From assembly GCA_963783355.1 (NCBI GenBank), contig CAWANF010000005.1, positions 124,001 to 188,000 of the forward strand: a DNA stretch of 64,000 nucleotides. The letters are read 5' to 3'. The translations under genes were made by a program, and so were the position numbers. Below, in pieces: positions 39,109 through 49,417 of the stretch. This DNA is from CAWANF01 sp963783355 (GTDB taxonomy: Bacteria > Bacteroidota > Rhodothermia > Balneolales > DATFMH01). Positions within the stretch are counted from its first letter, which is position 1, and each line of letters begins with the position of its first letter. The notes beneath the pieces are model-generated. The model had not been told where the DNA came from, searched no databases, and was given only the letters and a program-made list of their open reading frames with translations.

Positions 39109-40287
39109 GTCCGGCCTTTTTGATTCGACCTATCCGCACTTCTTCACTAATCCGGCGATCATAAAATAAATCTTCAATATGTTCTACTCCTAAAATCGTT
39201 AATTTCTTATCCGGATATCTCTGTTGGAGCCTGGCTTTTTCTATTTCAGCTTCATATAACTGTTCTTTGGGAACGACCATTATATCAAGCCAGGAAAAAA
39301 AACAGGCATGTACTTTAGACACCAGTGTTTGTCCATCAACCGGAATAACCCTGCCATCTTCCGATATATCGCCGGTCATACCCATTCGATTATCTAATTT
39401 ATAATAAACTCTCTCCTGAGACGCTTCAAGCATACCTTCATAAAGTAATCCAGCTATAGCAAGGGATGCAGAAAACCCCTCATGCATGGAATTCATCAAT
39501 TGAAAATACAGATGTCCATGATAACGATGATTATCGATTCGGGGGGTTTTATCTTTTATAAGCTGACGAACAGCATTTAAGCGGTTTTACCAGGTATTCG
39601 TAATATATTTTTTCAGGACCAAAAGTTGCTACATTAAGCTGTATATCATCTTGTTCCTTTACTTGTTTTCTCCAAGGTAACAGATAAGACGACGTAATCT
39701 GGATACGGAAATACTTTTAGCTAAATGATATCCTAATCTCTTTTCGACAACCGGTACATAAACTGCATGATCTTTTTTCTCAAAAGCCTGATCGAAAATA
39801 CGTTGTATTACAATGAATTTGGGTCTTCAGTTTGGATTAAGATCTAAAAAATATTGAAACCATTCGGATAAATTTTTAACTCTCTCAATGGGCCCCGGGT
39901 GATCAATACCCAAAAACTTCTTCAATCTTCTGAAATTCCCCCAACTAAGGCATACAAAAATGACACATGGCATTTTAAATTTACCAATGAATTCCGATAG
40001 GCCTCAATCTCAGATACGACAGGATAATCGTTCTGTAAATTCCTGAAAGGCTGGTATAAATTTGCTCTAAGATTTCAGGATCGGTACCTGCGATGCTAAG
40101 AGGATGATTCTATGACGGGAATTTGCTGTGATAATTGAAGAATATACGACTCATACAGTAATGGTTGCTCTTTGTATCCTGATATAAAATTCTGAATCAT
40201 TACCAATTGAGAACGAATAGAAGAAGTGAGTGTAAGAGAATGCTGGAGCTCTTCAAACTCTCGCTCTATTTCAACAGGTTCAATCAT
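39014..40287 (-). pseudogene. Decayed gene ending in a Lon-like (S16) protease domain
   Basis: A good start (GAGGGG ribosome site, ATG at 40287) opens a 63-residue frame that ends at 40096. From there coding sense continues in successive frames: GTDPEILEQIYTSLSG, NDYPVVSEIEAYRNSLVNL, RRLKKFLGIDHPGPIERV, AFEKKDHAVYVPVVEKRLGY. It ends in a 161-residue frame to 39014. That last piece resembles the Lon proteolytic domain: HEGFSASLAIAGLL (candidate Ser), MTGDISEDGRVIPVDGQTLVSKV (candidate Lys) and IMVVPKEQ. At least four frameshifts and stops break the gene, so it is not functional. The N-terminal part (about 240 residues) matches no family I know. Confidence 0.68.
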
Positions 40288-40320
40288 CGCCCCTCATTAA
40301 TCTCATAAATGCATTTATCC

Positions 40321-41154
40321 TTAATGATAAATAATTAGGTCACTTTTCCCTTTTTGCAGATTTTTTGCGGTTGTCAGTCCCATACCTTGCTCTAATGGCA
40401 ACATACTTGCCGACTGCTCCGGTGAGTTAATAAGCAGATAATTGATACGATTTACCAATACTTCTTCTCCAAGACAATGAACCAACAATTGATCAGCATT
40501 CAGCCGCAACTCTATAACAATTTCATCTTTTCCCGATAAGATTTTCACCCTCATTTTTTGTCTTCTCACAAGCTCTTCCATCTGAATCTTGGATTTAGCA
40601 AACGGGATATGAACTAAAGCATTTGTATCAGACCACACGGAATAATCTATTTTCTTTGAATCAGGAAAAGATGCACGGCCTTTTTTGTCGGTGATTATTT
40701 CTATTCCTAACTTTGGAAATTCAACAATAGCAGGCTCCCTGAGGGGGGTTCGGGTATGAAGATAGAGATCCAGCTTTTTTTCTTTTTCATCGCTCAATAT
40801 TCGAACCAGGAATCCTTCTTCTTCCGAATATAGCGTTGCCAGGCGTGTAAACCGTTCTTGAACCGAGGCTGAAGTTGCGGCTAAGACGATTGGAGCACGT
40901 AATGATTCTTTTCGGTTTAATTTATAAGGATACAGTTTAACAACATTCGATTTTTCTGAAAGATCCTCTTTGGATGGTGTTTTAAACAGCCCGTTATAAA
41001 AATTCTGAAACCACGTTACCATTTCGCTGCAAGAAGTACACACTGCCAAATGTCGGTCAATGGCCGTTATTGTATCATCCGAAAGTTCATCCCGGAACTG
41101 GACGAATTGTTCCAATTGTGTTTCAGGTGGATGTTTTGAATTAACCAGATTCAC
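40321..41154 (-). CDS. Zinc-finger (zf-HC2-like) putative anti-sigma protein
   Basis: 277 residues. The N-terminal 45 residues have the zf-HC2 pattern: helix, then HLAVCTSCSEMV with His35, Cys39 and Cys42. That is the zinc site of ZAS-type anti-sigma factors. The remainder is soluble, without a clear membrane helix, and contains a beta-rich region (AIVEFPKLGIEIITDKKGRASFP) that resembles the carboxypeptidase-regulatory-like domains found in some bacterial anti-sigma-like proteins. It follows the putative sigma-like gene by 74 bases and precedes the Lon-like remnant by 33. An anti-sigma function is inferred from motif plus order. Confidence 0.6.
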   Translation of the reverse strand: MNLVNSKHPPETQLEQFVQFRDELSDDTITAIDRHLAVCTSCSEMVTWFQNFYNGLFKTPSKEDLSEKSNVVKLYPYKLNRKESLRAPIVLAATSASVQERFTRLATLYSEEEGFLVRILSDEKEKKLDLYLHTRTPLREPAIVEFPKLGIEIITDKKGRASFPDSKKIDYSVWSDTNALVHIPFAKSKIQMEELVRRQKMRVKILSGKDEIVIELRLNADQLLVHCLGEEVLVNRINYLLINSPEQSASMLPLEQGMGLTTAKNLQKGKSDLIIYH

Positions 41155-41228
41155 AGTTTATTTATACCTTCAACATTTTTTATAATTGTTTCCTTGCATC
41201 AAGAACCTTCTGCTTAAAATAAACTTAT

Positions 41229-42263
41229 TTATATGGCTTTCATCAACCGTTGTTGAATGTGCTCCCGTGAAAGTTTCATGAGGTACTCAACATATTTACG
41301 ATGCCGGGATCGGTAAGATGAATAAGTCAGTTGGGGAAGATATTTTTTCATATAAGTGAAATAAGGTATTCCTTCAATGTAAAAGACATAAATGTCTAAA
41401 TAATAATCCCGAATACCATCAAAATAATAATTGAAAGTCTGTTCATCAATTTTACCCGTTTGAACATATCGGACACGCATCCCTGCTTTCAGGGAATTAA
41501 TACTGGAACTAATAATTCTGGCTACTTCGTTTTGTACTAAATTTGTAGACATTATTGATGAATTCGGAAATGGATCCTGAATGAGTATATGAGATTCACG
41601 TATAATCATACATAAGGGCACCAAAGGATAAACATGAACATATTCATCCTGGTAAGTAATAATTTCTTGTATCTGAGAGATAATCTCCGGTATATTTTCA
41701 TTCGACGTTAAGTATGGAAGTAATTTAATATTTAAAATTTCAGGGGGCATCCAGCCGTTGAGAGATATGGCAACACGCTGAGTATTATAAAAGTTTAAAA
41801 AGCTAGTATTCCATTTACGAATTAATGAGATTTCCCTGTTTTCTTTAACGGCTTTTTTAACGTTTCGAATAATTTTAGAAAGAGAAGGATCATAATCACG
41901 CATGAAGCGAAACAGGCTATCATTCACTTTACTGAAAACCAATCTCCTCGTAGCCGAATAAAGTTGTCCTTCCGTGGCTGTCTCGAAATCAACTGATTTG
42001 AAATATTCTATAAGATCAGCAAAACGATCATTTTCATCCTTGCGAAAAATTTCCGCTATGCTATCCCACGCCAAATCATTGATACTCTCCATCTGTATGT
42101 GATTCCATGATGGGGTTTTGATCTTCATAGTAATATAACGTATAGCCATACGGTGGCATATGAACACCAATCGATTCACTTCCCCTGTCCTCGCTTCACC
42201 GCTAACTATCATATAAAACAACGGTTTTATCTTGATATCAAAGTCAGAATTCCTTGATCCCAT
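41229..42263 (-). CDS. Divergent sigma factor-like protein (uncertain)
   Basis: 344 residues, first gene of the minus-strand series. The N-terminal region (EVNRLVFICHRMAIRYITMK, then DLAWDSIAEIFRKDENDRFADL) is helical and resembles region 2 of a family of divergent sigma-70-like proteins. The C-terminal YSSYRSRHRKYVEYLMKLSR is compatible with a helix-turn-helix (region 4-like). It is much longer than an ordinary ECF sigma factor, with about 150 unassigned residues in the middle. The next gene encodes a zf-HC2-like protein, the usual neighbour of sigma factors, which supports the call. It may instead be an unrelated helical DNA-binding protein. Confidence 0.42.
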   Translation of the reverse strand: MGSRNSDFDIKIKPLFYMIVSGEARTGEVNRLVFICHRMAIRYITMKIKTPSWNHIQMESINDLAWDSIAEIFRKDENDRFADLIEYFKSVDFETATEGQLYSATRRLVFSKVNDSLFRFMRDYDPSLSKIIRNVKKAVKENREISLIRKWNTSFLNFYNTQRVAISLNGWMPPEILNIKLLPYLTSNENIPEIISQIQEIITYQDEYVHVYPLVPLCMIIRESHILIQDPFPNSSIMSTNLVQNEVARIISSSINSLKAGMRVRYVQTGKIDEQTFNYYFDGIRDYYLDIYVFYIEGIPYFTYMKKYLPQLTYSSYRSRHRKYVEYLMKLSREHIQQRLMKAI

Positions 42264-43016
42264 ATTTCAAACCCATTAATAGCACCCAATCGTACTCATT
42301 ATAATATCCCCCTGATTATAACCTTATTATTAACTAATACTTAAGGACCCCTATATTCGCTATTTTATTGTTAAGTAATGACTTACAACATATAAAATCA
42401 GAACAATAATTCAAAATTATCATTTAATAATTATGGTTAGGGCTGCACTTTTAAAACCAGAAATCATGTAAATGCTCATAACGAATTAACCTTAAGGTTC
42501 CCCGAAAATAGCCTCAGAACTTTTTTAGCAGCTCTATTTAATACTTTCTTTTTTTTACTGGTAACTTTGTTCAATAATTCACACGCCACGTACCCACAAG
42601 TTTTAATAATTTTATAACCATTTGTATACCATTAAATAAAAAAATCGTAACGATACCGGCGGGGTCACTTTTTAGCACTTACCTCACGGCACACCTGCAT
42701 GTTACATCATTCGCATTTCCCAAATCGTTTTTTTTTGAGAAAAGGACCATTCACATACCAATTTTAACTTTTGATGAAACATATCACAAAATATTGTATT
42801 CAATTATAAACACCATTATTATCCTTCCTGTTGGGTGTGTATAGCTTTCTGTAATGCTTTGGTGTAGCAATACTGAACCTAAATATTATTAACTGGTTTT
42901 CTTTATCACTTAAACTGAACTATAAAAACAAATCGGATAATAATGTCATCTAACTATTTGGTATTGCATATATAAAATTATTATAATCTTTTAAGAACAG
43001 GGGTCTTATAAAAAAT
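42264..43016. other. Gap at the right end of the island
   Basis: 753 bases of A+T-rich sequence with no convincing reading frame. It holds the upstream region of the sigma-like gene and the putative attR at 42656-42669. I looked for integrase remnants here and saw none. Short hexanucleotide-like promoter matches are too common in such AT-rich DNA to call. Confidence 0.5.
42656..42669 (+). repeat. Putative attR: copy of the tRNA-Arg 3' end
   Basis: CCGGCGGGGTCACT, a GC-rich 14-mer in otherwise AT-rich non-coding DNA, identical to and in the same orientation as the end of tRNA-Arg at 23145-23158. Confidence 0.55.
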
Positions 43017-43448
43017 ATGGTTATGGGTAACATATTTAAATATATAATAATATGTATGGGGATCGTTTCCTGCGTGAATACGCAGCAACAAATACAGGTA
43101 AATCAAATCAATAATCAAATAAGCAAGCAAAAAGTACTTGCATTCCAGGACTCAATCTTACAATCGCACCCGGATTGGAGTGATTCTGTAAAAAAACAGA
43201 TTCATAGGCATAATGTATCAATTGGAATGACTTCCAATATGGTTATTGCAGCTTTAGGATTACCGATATATGTAGATAAAGCTGCAGATTCCGGTAGTTT
43301 AGAAAAACGACTTAGTTTCTCTAAAATGTACTTTACCAATGGAAAAGATTTCACAAGTATCGAGAAAATCCGTCCATTTTTATTAGAGCCGGTTAAGTAC
43401 ATATATATCGATAATGGCAGGGTAACTAATATTAAAATTTCTCATTAA
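43017..43448 (+). CDS. Small lipoprotein, SmpA/BamE-like
   Basis: 143 residues; a second possible start two codons on (Met3). The signal peptide ends in lipobox GIVSC (Cys19). The segment SIGMTSNMVIAALGLP (residues about 68-83) matches the 'I..GMT...V...lG.P' core of the SmpA/OmlA (BamE-type) fold, and a C-terminal strand pair (YIYIDNGRVTNIKI) completes it. Such lipoproteins sit on the inner face of the outer membrane or in the periplasm. This is an isolated gene just outside the putative island; an actual role in the BAM complex is not shown. Confidence 0.65.
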   Translation: MVMGNIFKYIIICMGIVSCVNTQQQIQVNQINNQISKQKVLAFQDSILQSHPDWSDSVKKQIHRHNVSIGMTSNMVIAALGLPIYVDKAADSGSLEKRLSFSKMYFTNGKDFTSIEKIRPFLLEPVKYIYIDNGRVTNIKISH

Positions 43449-43553
43449 CCAATAGAGCTTTACTATTGGATTCTGATTTACTGATTGATGGAGGATTGGA
43501 CAATTTATTTTCCAATCCTCCTATATTTTTTATATAAAGTTAATATGATAAAC

Positions 43554-45392
43554 TCATAGAACTTTTAATTTAGCATTACGACTCTTTGTACTCCCCAGAC
43601 TGTTTTTAATTCTCACCGAATAAACAGCAGCATCTTTTGAACTTACCTTTTTTAAAATTAATGAAGCTTTTCGGGCTCCCACTATTGGTTCATTATTTTT
43701 GTACCACTGGTAAGTTACCTTGGGTATAGCGACAACTTTAACACTCAGAATAGCCGTACGTCCTGCTTTTACATCTAAAATTCCTGGCTGTTTTAAGATT
43801 ATTGGTGCCATAGCCGGCTTCCAGCCGCCAAGCACATATGCGGGATTTTCATAATTAGCAATTATTGAGGAATCCTTCCCCTTCATCAGTTGTCTGGAAA
43901 CCGGACTCCTTTTACTGACGTCTACTGGCTTTCCATTATCCAGATAGGTACTGTTGTATTCCCAATAATGAATATTTTTTGTTATCCCACCTACAGGACC
44001 CCATCCCACCGGCAAAATACCTTTAAGAGAACAATTAATTAAAACAGCTTCACAATAAGGATAACCTTGTCCATGATTTGCTGGAGCACGGGCTATGACT
44101 GTTTCCCTGTTTCCCAGTGTTTTAAAAATGCAATTCACGAATACATTTCCATGATTGGCGGAAGTATTACGAATCCACATGTATGCACCATAAGAATTCA
44201 ATTCGCACTTATAGAAAAACGCGGGACCCCGTCCCAAAATAGTATCTCCATCGCCGATAATATGACAATGGGTATAATAAACAGATCCATTCGTTTGTAA
44301 GGCATCTCCCGAACCAACGACAGTCACATTACTCAAAATATTTTTTTCTCCATTGATTAATAATCCTTCAGCCTGACCTTTTGCAGTATTTTTTATTGTC
44401 AGATTAACAAGATGAATATTATTTGAATGATCAACAGCAAATGCAGCTCTTCTCGATGGAAAAGTCCCGGGCTTCTCATTCGTTTTGATATTCCATGGGT
44501 GTGGATTAAAAACCTCATTATTCGGATAACATACAATTACATTGTCCCTGTCTTGCCCCCGAATAGTAAGATTTGTTTTATTACGGAAATAGACAATCTC
44601 CTCGTATCTTCCATCTTTTATATAAATAGTAACTGGTTTTGGATTGTAATCCGGGACAAAATCGATTGCTCCCTGCACGGTATTAAAATCTCCACTCCCA
44701 TCTTTACTCACAACAAGCCTTTTTGAATCGGCTGGCGGTCCTTGTTTTTTAGTAGAAAAAATCCATCCTTTTTTACCCGATATTCCATTAAAATGACCAT
44801 CTTTGAGTTGCAATACACCGGGATCAATTTGAACATAATAGGTCTTACCGTATTTCAATAGATTATTATGAAGATAAATTGCAGCTGTATTTCCATGTAC
44901 TATAATAGGATAAAAGTGAAAGGCGTCGGTAAAGCCTCCGATGATAGTCAGTTGATATTTATCCGAAGTCGCATCACCTTCCCCTGATGGAGTACCTGGT
45001 TTCGTATTTGCATTTGTAAAGTTACCGGCAACATATTTATACGGAACCGGAGTGTATATCGCCGAAGGGTTCTTTCTTGACTTTGTTGGTCCCGCCGGGA
45101 TGCTCATATCAAGAAGATCTACAAGTTTATTATTTGATGCATCATAGATGCGAATTTGCCCGGTATGGCCAACTTCTGGTTTGCTCTTAAACGTTAGTCT
45201 CAAATGTGTATCAGGATTTACATTTTTAGCATCTTTTGATGGAAAAAAGATTAATGAGTTTGAACCTTTATTTGTTACCTGTGCATTCGTCAAAGAAGTA
45301 TCGAACATGAATAAAAAGACAAACAACAGAAAAACAAACACCGATCTACCCTTCCTGCATCGATTCCTGTTTTTTTGATTTAGATTATTCAT
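43554..45392 (-). CDS. Pectin methylesterase with N- and C-terminal Ig-like domains
   Basis: 612 residues with an N-terminal hydrophobic signal (VFVFLLFVFLFMFDTSLTNA). Residues about 45-205 form an Ig-like domain (FFPSKDAKNVNPDTHLRLTF). Residues about 220-530 are a pectinesterase beta-helix (VVSKDGSGDFNTVQGAIDF; VGSGDALQTNG; IIGDGDTILGRGPAFFYKC), with the family's acidic catalytic region around GDGDTI. Residues about 530-612 are an Ig-like domain (GRTAILSVKVVAIPKVTYQW). The enzyme demethylates pectin. No T9SS sorting domain is present, so it probably stays periplasmic or is released by another route. It lies beside carbohydrate-gene remnants, suggesting a former pectin-use locus. Confidence 0.88.
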   Translation of the reverse strand: MNNLNQKNRNRCRKGRSVFVFLLFVFLFMFDTSLTNAQVTNKGSNSLIFFPSKDAKNVNPDTHLRLTFKSKPEVGHTGQIRIYDASNNKLVDLLDMSIPAGPTKSRKNPSAIYTPVPYKYVAGNFTNANTKPGTPSGEGDATSDKYQLTIIGGFTDAFHFYPIIVHGNTAAIYLHNNLLKYGKTYYVQIDPGVLQLKDGHFNGISGKKGWIFSTKKQGPPADSKRLVVSKDGSGDFNTVQGAIDFVPDYNPKPVTIYIKDGRYEEIVYFRNKTNLTIRGQDRDNVIVCYPNNEVFNPHPWNIKTNEKPGTFPSRRAAFAVDHSNNIHLVNLTIKNTAKGQAEGLLINGEKNILSNVTVVGSGDALQTNGSVYYTHCHIIGDGDTILGRGPAFFYKCELNSYGAYMWIRNTSANHGNVFVNCIFKTLGNRETVIARAPANHGQGYPYCEAVLINCSLKGILPVGWGPVGGITKNIHYWEYNSTYLDNGKPVDVSKRSPVSRQLMKGKDSSIIANYENPAYVLGGWKPAMAPIILKQPGILDVKAGRTAILSVKVVAIPKVTYQWYKNNEPIVGARKASLILKKVSSKDAAVYSVRIKNSLGSTKSRNAKLKVL

Positions 45393-45428
45393 AAATTTTC
45401 CTTTACCGGTTTCGAAATTTTAAAACAA

Positions 45429-45640
45429 TTATATAACTACAACTTTCCCACGAACAGTTGGATGATAAATACTATCCATTTCTACCGACGTTACTGCCGT
45501 CATATAAACTGTTCCCAAAGTTGATCCGGACTGACGAGCAAGAGTATATTAAATGGATTCTTTAGCATTTTCATCCGAGACAACCGTTGTGTCCGAAACT
45601 ATCAGATTATCATTATCCGGAAACTGTTTATTAATAACAG
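45429..45640 (-). pseudogene. Remnant of a secreted carbohydrate-active protein end
   Basis: In one minus-strand frame a coding-like piece reads VINKQFPDNDNLIVSDTTV and, after an in-frame TAA, TLARQSGSTLGTVYMTAV, ending at VRGKVVVI and a stop. The composition is like a beta-rich secreted domain. It lacks a start and has one internal stop. I cannot name the family. It occupies part of the 532-base gap upstream of the pectinesterase; I see nothing else there. Confidence 0.35.
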
Positions 45641-45924
45641 GACATCCTGTACCTGTTTAACCGGCCATAAATAAAATATCCGAATATTTATCAATTATCT
45701 AAACAATATGAATCAGTTCCGATTAACTGAATCATAATTCCTTTTTTAATTTGTCCATTCAACCTTTTTAAAAAATGAACATTCTGTAATAAACATTGGA
45801 GCACTAATAATTATTAATCGTTTTATTGGAAATATTCACATGTCATAAATTTGATATTTCACCAACTTAAAATAAGTATTATTATATTTGAACAGTATTT
45901 TTATTCAAGTCAAGAGGGGTTAAT

Positions 45925-46427
45925 ATGAATAGTAAAAACAAATCTCATCTATCAGTATTTTGGCGTTCATTCTTTTTATTTGGAACTGTGATATTCAGTT
46001 CCATTATTATTATTTCTGCATGCGGTACTACTTCCAGTACTATTTCCGAAGAAACAGCCAATTCCATTCCCGAAGGCTCAACCAAGGTCATAGTTACCTC
46101 CGCGATATCCCTGATTCATTGTATCTTCAATCGATTAATGCCTTAAACAAAGAGGGGTTTATCATTCAAAAAACGACTAAGGATCTTTATCAGCTATCTG
46201 CAAAATATGCCATGGCCGAGGAAGGAACTGATATTAATGTGAATATAATTGTCCGGAGTGAGCTCAATGGTTCCAGTGCTGTGATTACCGGTATTTGGTT
46301 TGTAGGACAGGCCCGGCAACAGAAAGCAGCATGGATTGAAGAGAGATATCAATTATGGAAATATTCATTTGCCCTGATGGTTAAAGTCGCTCAGCAAATG
46401 AACGGTACCATTAAATACGCTAAATAA
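45925..46427 (+). pseudogene. Frameshifted small lipoprotein
   Basis: The frame starting at 45925 gives a signal peptide with lipobox IIISAC (residues about 28-33) and ends at 46146. The continuation in a second frame reads DIPDSLYLQSINALNKEGF ... IWFVGQARQQKAAWIEERYQLWKYSFALMVKVAQQM to 46427. Joining them with a one-base shift near 46105 yields one lipoprotein of about 167 residues. AGAGGGG-like ribosome site (AAGAGGGG, 45911-45918) supports the start. The family is unknown. Function is probably lost unless the shift is a sequencing error. Confidence 0.6.
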
Positions 46428-46592
46428 TCAATTAAAATCATTTCGAAATTATTTGCCTCCGGATTATACAAATAATCAAATAACAGTTCCTTCCATTTTA
46501 CAGTTATTCGGGTAAATTGAATAAGTGACAGAAAACTTAGAATTAAACAGTTATTCTTCATACTTCATCATTGTGTCAACATTGGTAATATC

Positions 46593-49304
46593 ATGCCCAT
46601 GGATTCTCATATGTCGCAAAATGATTCATCTTGTAATGATTCAACTTTGAATATTAACAGGAAGGATTTCATCCGTAAGTCATTAACTGTAGCCGGATTA
46701 TTCACCCTGAAGCCTTCAAATTTTTCGGGATACATTCGTTAACACTTTCTTCTGATTTCGAACACCGTGTCGATGACCTGATCGCCAAAATGACGCTGGA
46801 TGATAAAATATCCCAGCTGATGACGGTTGCCCCGGCTATTCCAAGGCTTAATATTCCGAAATATAATTACTGGAGTGAATGTCTGCATGGTGTGGCAAAT
46901 GCCGGACTGGCTACCTGTTTTCCCCAATCCATCGGGATGGCTTCTTCATTCAATACGAATCTTATGTTCGATTCCGCCTCGGCGATTTCGGATGAAGCGC
47001 GGGCTATGCATCACGCTTTCGTTAAAGTGAACTATCGTGATTATTTCACCGGACTGACGTTCTTCACCCCGAATATCAACATAGTCAGAGATCCACGATG
47101 GGGACGCGGACAGGAAACCTATGGCGAAGATCCTTACCTGACCGCACAAATGGCAAAAGCTTTCATTACAGGATTGCAGGGCGATGATCCTAAATACCTG
47201 AAACTGGCAGCAACAGCAAAACATTATGCCGTTTATAACGGACCGGAAACGATGCGCCATAAAATAAATGCACAGGTTGATAAATATGATTTGTATGATA
47301 CCTATCTGCCGGCTTTTGAAACTTCAGTTAAGGAAGCCAATGTAGCTTCCATCATGTGCGCCTATAACAGTCTGAATGGAAAACCCTGCTGTGGCAACGA
47401 TCCTTTACTCAATTCCATACTTCGAGACGACTGGCATTTTACCGGTTATGTGGTTTCCGATTGCGGAGCTATTGCCAACATTTACCGGGAAAAAGATCAT
47501 CATATTGTAAACACAGCAGAACAAGCGGCTGCGATGGGCATCACCAATGGCACGGATATCAACTGCGGTTCCACCTACAGCCATTTGAAAGAAGCCCTGC
47601 AACAAGGACTTATTGAAGAAAAAGATATCGACCAATCTTTGCATCGCGTCTTTATGTCCCGATTTAAACTTGGGATGTTTGACCCGGATAACAAGGTGCC
47701 TTTTGCGCAGATTCCATACTCTGTTGTGAATAGTAAAAAACATAAACAACTCGCCCTGCAAATGGCACGGGAATCTGTCATTCTGCTTCAAAACAAACCC
47801 ACTGAAACTGATGACAAACCGCTGCTTCCTTTATCAAAAAAATTAAATCCATCGCCATAATAGGTCCGAATGCTGATAACTATCAGGCCATGGTAGCTAA
47901 TTATCACGGAACACCGGAAGAAGCTATTACTCCGCTTAAAGGTTTTCAAAAAATGGCTCCAACGTCTATGGCCGTACATTATGCACAGGGCTCTGAAATG
48001 GCGGATGGAATGAAACGGCTTCACCCCATCCCTTCCGACGTTCTGCTTCCATCGGAAGGTAATGGAAATGGCCTTTTTGCAGAATATTTTGATAATGAAA
48101 CGTTCTACGGCAAACCAACGATAACCCGTGTCGATCCAAATATTGATTTTTACTGGCTGGGCAGAAGTCCGGTTAATCACCAGCTTGCCGGTAAATTTTC
48201 AGTTCGATGGTCAGGAACAATAAAGGTGCCTGAATCCGGAATTTATACTTTAGGTTTTCGGGGAAAAAGTACTTATCGCCTTTATCTGAATGGAGATAAA
48301 AAACTCGATCAGAAAAATGTATTCTGGTCACCCGCGAGAGACGCACTTTGATATATCATCTCGAAGCTGGCAAATCCTATGATCTGAAGATTGAATTTTC
48401 AAATCATAGTCCGGATCCCCAGGCTCATTTTGTCTGGTATCGCCCAAATCAAAACCTGCTTGCAGAGGCTATTGAAACTGCAAAAAAATCGGATGTTATC
48501 GTGCTTTGCCTGGGGCTTAGCGCCCAGCTTGAAAGCGAAGAAATGCCTATCCAAATCGATGGTTTTGATGGAGGTGACCGGACAAAACTTAACCTTCCCC
48601 GACCACAAGTTGAACTAATGCAGAAGATCAAAGCATTGGGAAAACCAACCATTCTTGTGACAATGAGTGGAAGCGCGGTTGCCATTCCGTGGGCCAAAGA
48701 ACATATTCCGGCCATTATCCAGGCCTTTTATGGGGGACAAGCCGGAGGAACCGCCATCGCAGAAGTCATCTTCGGTGATTATAATCCTGCAGGCAGACTC
48801 CCGGTTACCGTTTACAAATCAGTTGATGATTTACCATCATTTACCGATTACAGTATGAAAAACAGAACATACCGGTATTTCAATGGAAAACCACTCTTCC
48901 CATTTGGACATGGACTAAGTTATACGACTTTTCATTATTCCGATCTGAAGATCGTACCGGAATTTTCCAAAAAACACTCGATTACAGCAGAAGTATTGCT
49001 GTCTAATACCGGAAACCGCAAAGGGGACGAAGTCGCACAGCTTTATATTAGTCATCCCGATTACCGTGGACGGCAAGCCAGGCATGCTTTGAAAAGTTTC
49101 CAAAGAATATCACTGGAACCGGGTGAAACTAAAAAATTAATATTCCAGCTAACGGCCAGAGATATTTCGGTGGTGAATGAAAATGGAAAATTCATTGTAC
49201 CCAAAGGCAGAATTAAAATCTACATTGGAGGACAACAACCCGGTCTGCCGGCAGATTTACGAGCTGAAACTACGGATGTGGCGGAAGGCATGATAGTTTT
49301 ATAG
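46593..49304 (+). pseudogene. GH3 beta-glycosidase with PA14 insert, three frameshifts
   Basis: The start gives a Tat-like signal (NRKDFIRKSLTVAGLF) that goes out of frame near 46735. The catalytic N-terminal domain follows (46742-47860), with SECLHGVANAG, the ETYGEDPYL segment, KHYAVYNGPE and the nucleophile in VVSDCGAI. A second shift occurs in an A7 tract near 47842 (the frame continues IKSIAIIGPNADNYQAM). A PA14 domain lies at about 48060-48440 (GLFAEYFDNETFYGKP). A third shift lies near 48340, and the C-terminal GH3 and fibronectin-like domains run to 49304 (FPFGHGLSYTTFHYS). The intact protein would be a beta-glucosidase or xylosidase-type enzyme. As sequenced it is inactive. Confidence 0.85.
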
Positions 49305-49417
49305 TAGTAAGTAATGAGTAGTGAGTAGTGAGATGAATCAGTATTAGACACCTATAGGAAACTTCTATTTATTCAATTAACCGGTCTTATTGAAAACTTT
49401 TCCTGTGCCTGAAAATA

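Larger units (their letters stand above)
23157..42669. mobile_element. Putative tRNA-Arg-integrated genomic island (about 19.5 kb)
   Basis: The segment between the two 14-bp repeats starts exactly at the 3' end of tRNA-Arg. It carries typical accessory cargo: an AbiE toxin-antitoxin pair, a truncated restriction gene, three giant secreted proteins and a decayed Lon-like gene. All its genes lie on the minus strand. Much of 26-31 kb is visibly richer in A+T than the flanks. No integrase, recombination directionality factor or conjugation gene is visible, so it is either a defective island or was mobilised in trans. Confidence 0.5.

Noticed and set aside
42264..43016. Integrase remnant searched for at the right island end
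   Set aside because: No frame in this gap shows tyrosine- or serine-recombinase motifs.
49305..49340. TAGTGAG-like short tandem run after the GH3 gene
   Set aside because: Only a few imperfect units; not distinguishable from low-complexity intergenic DNA.
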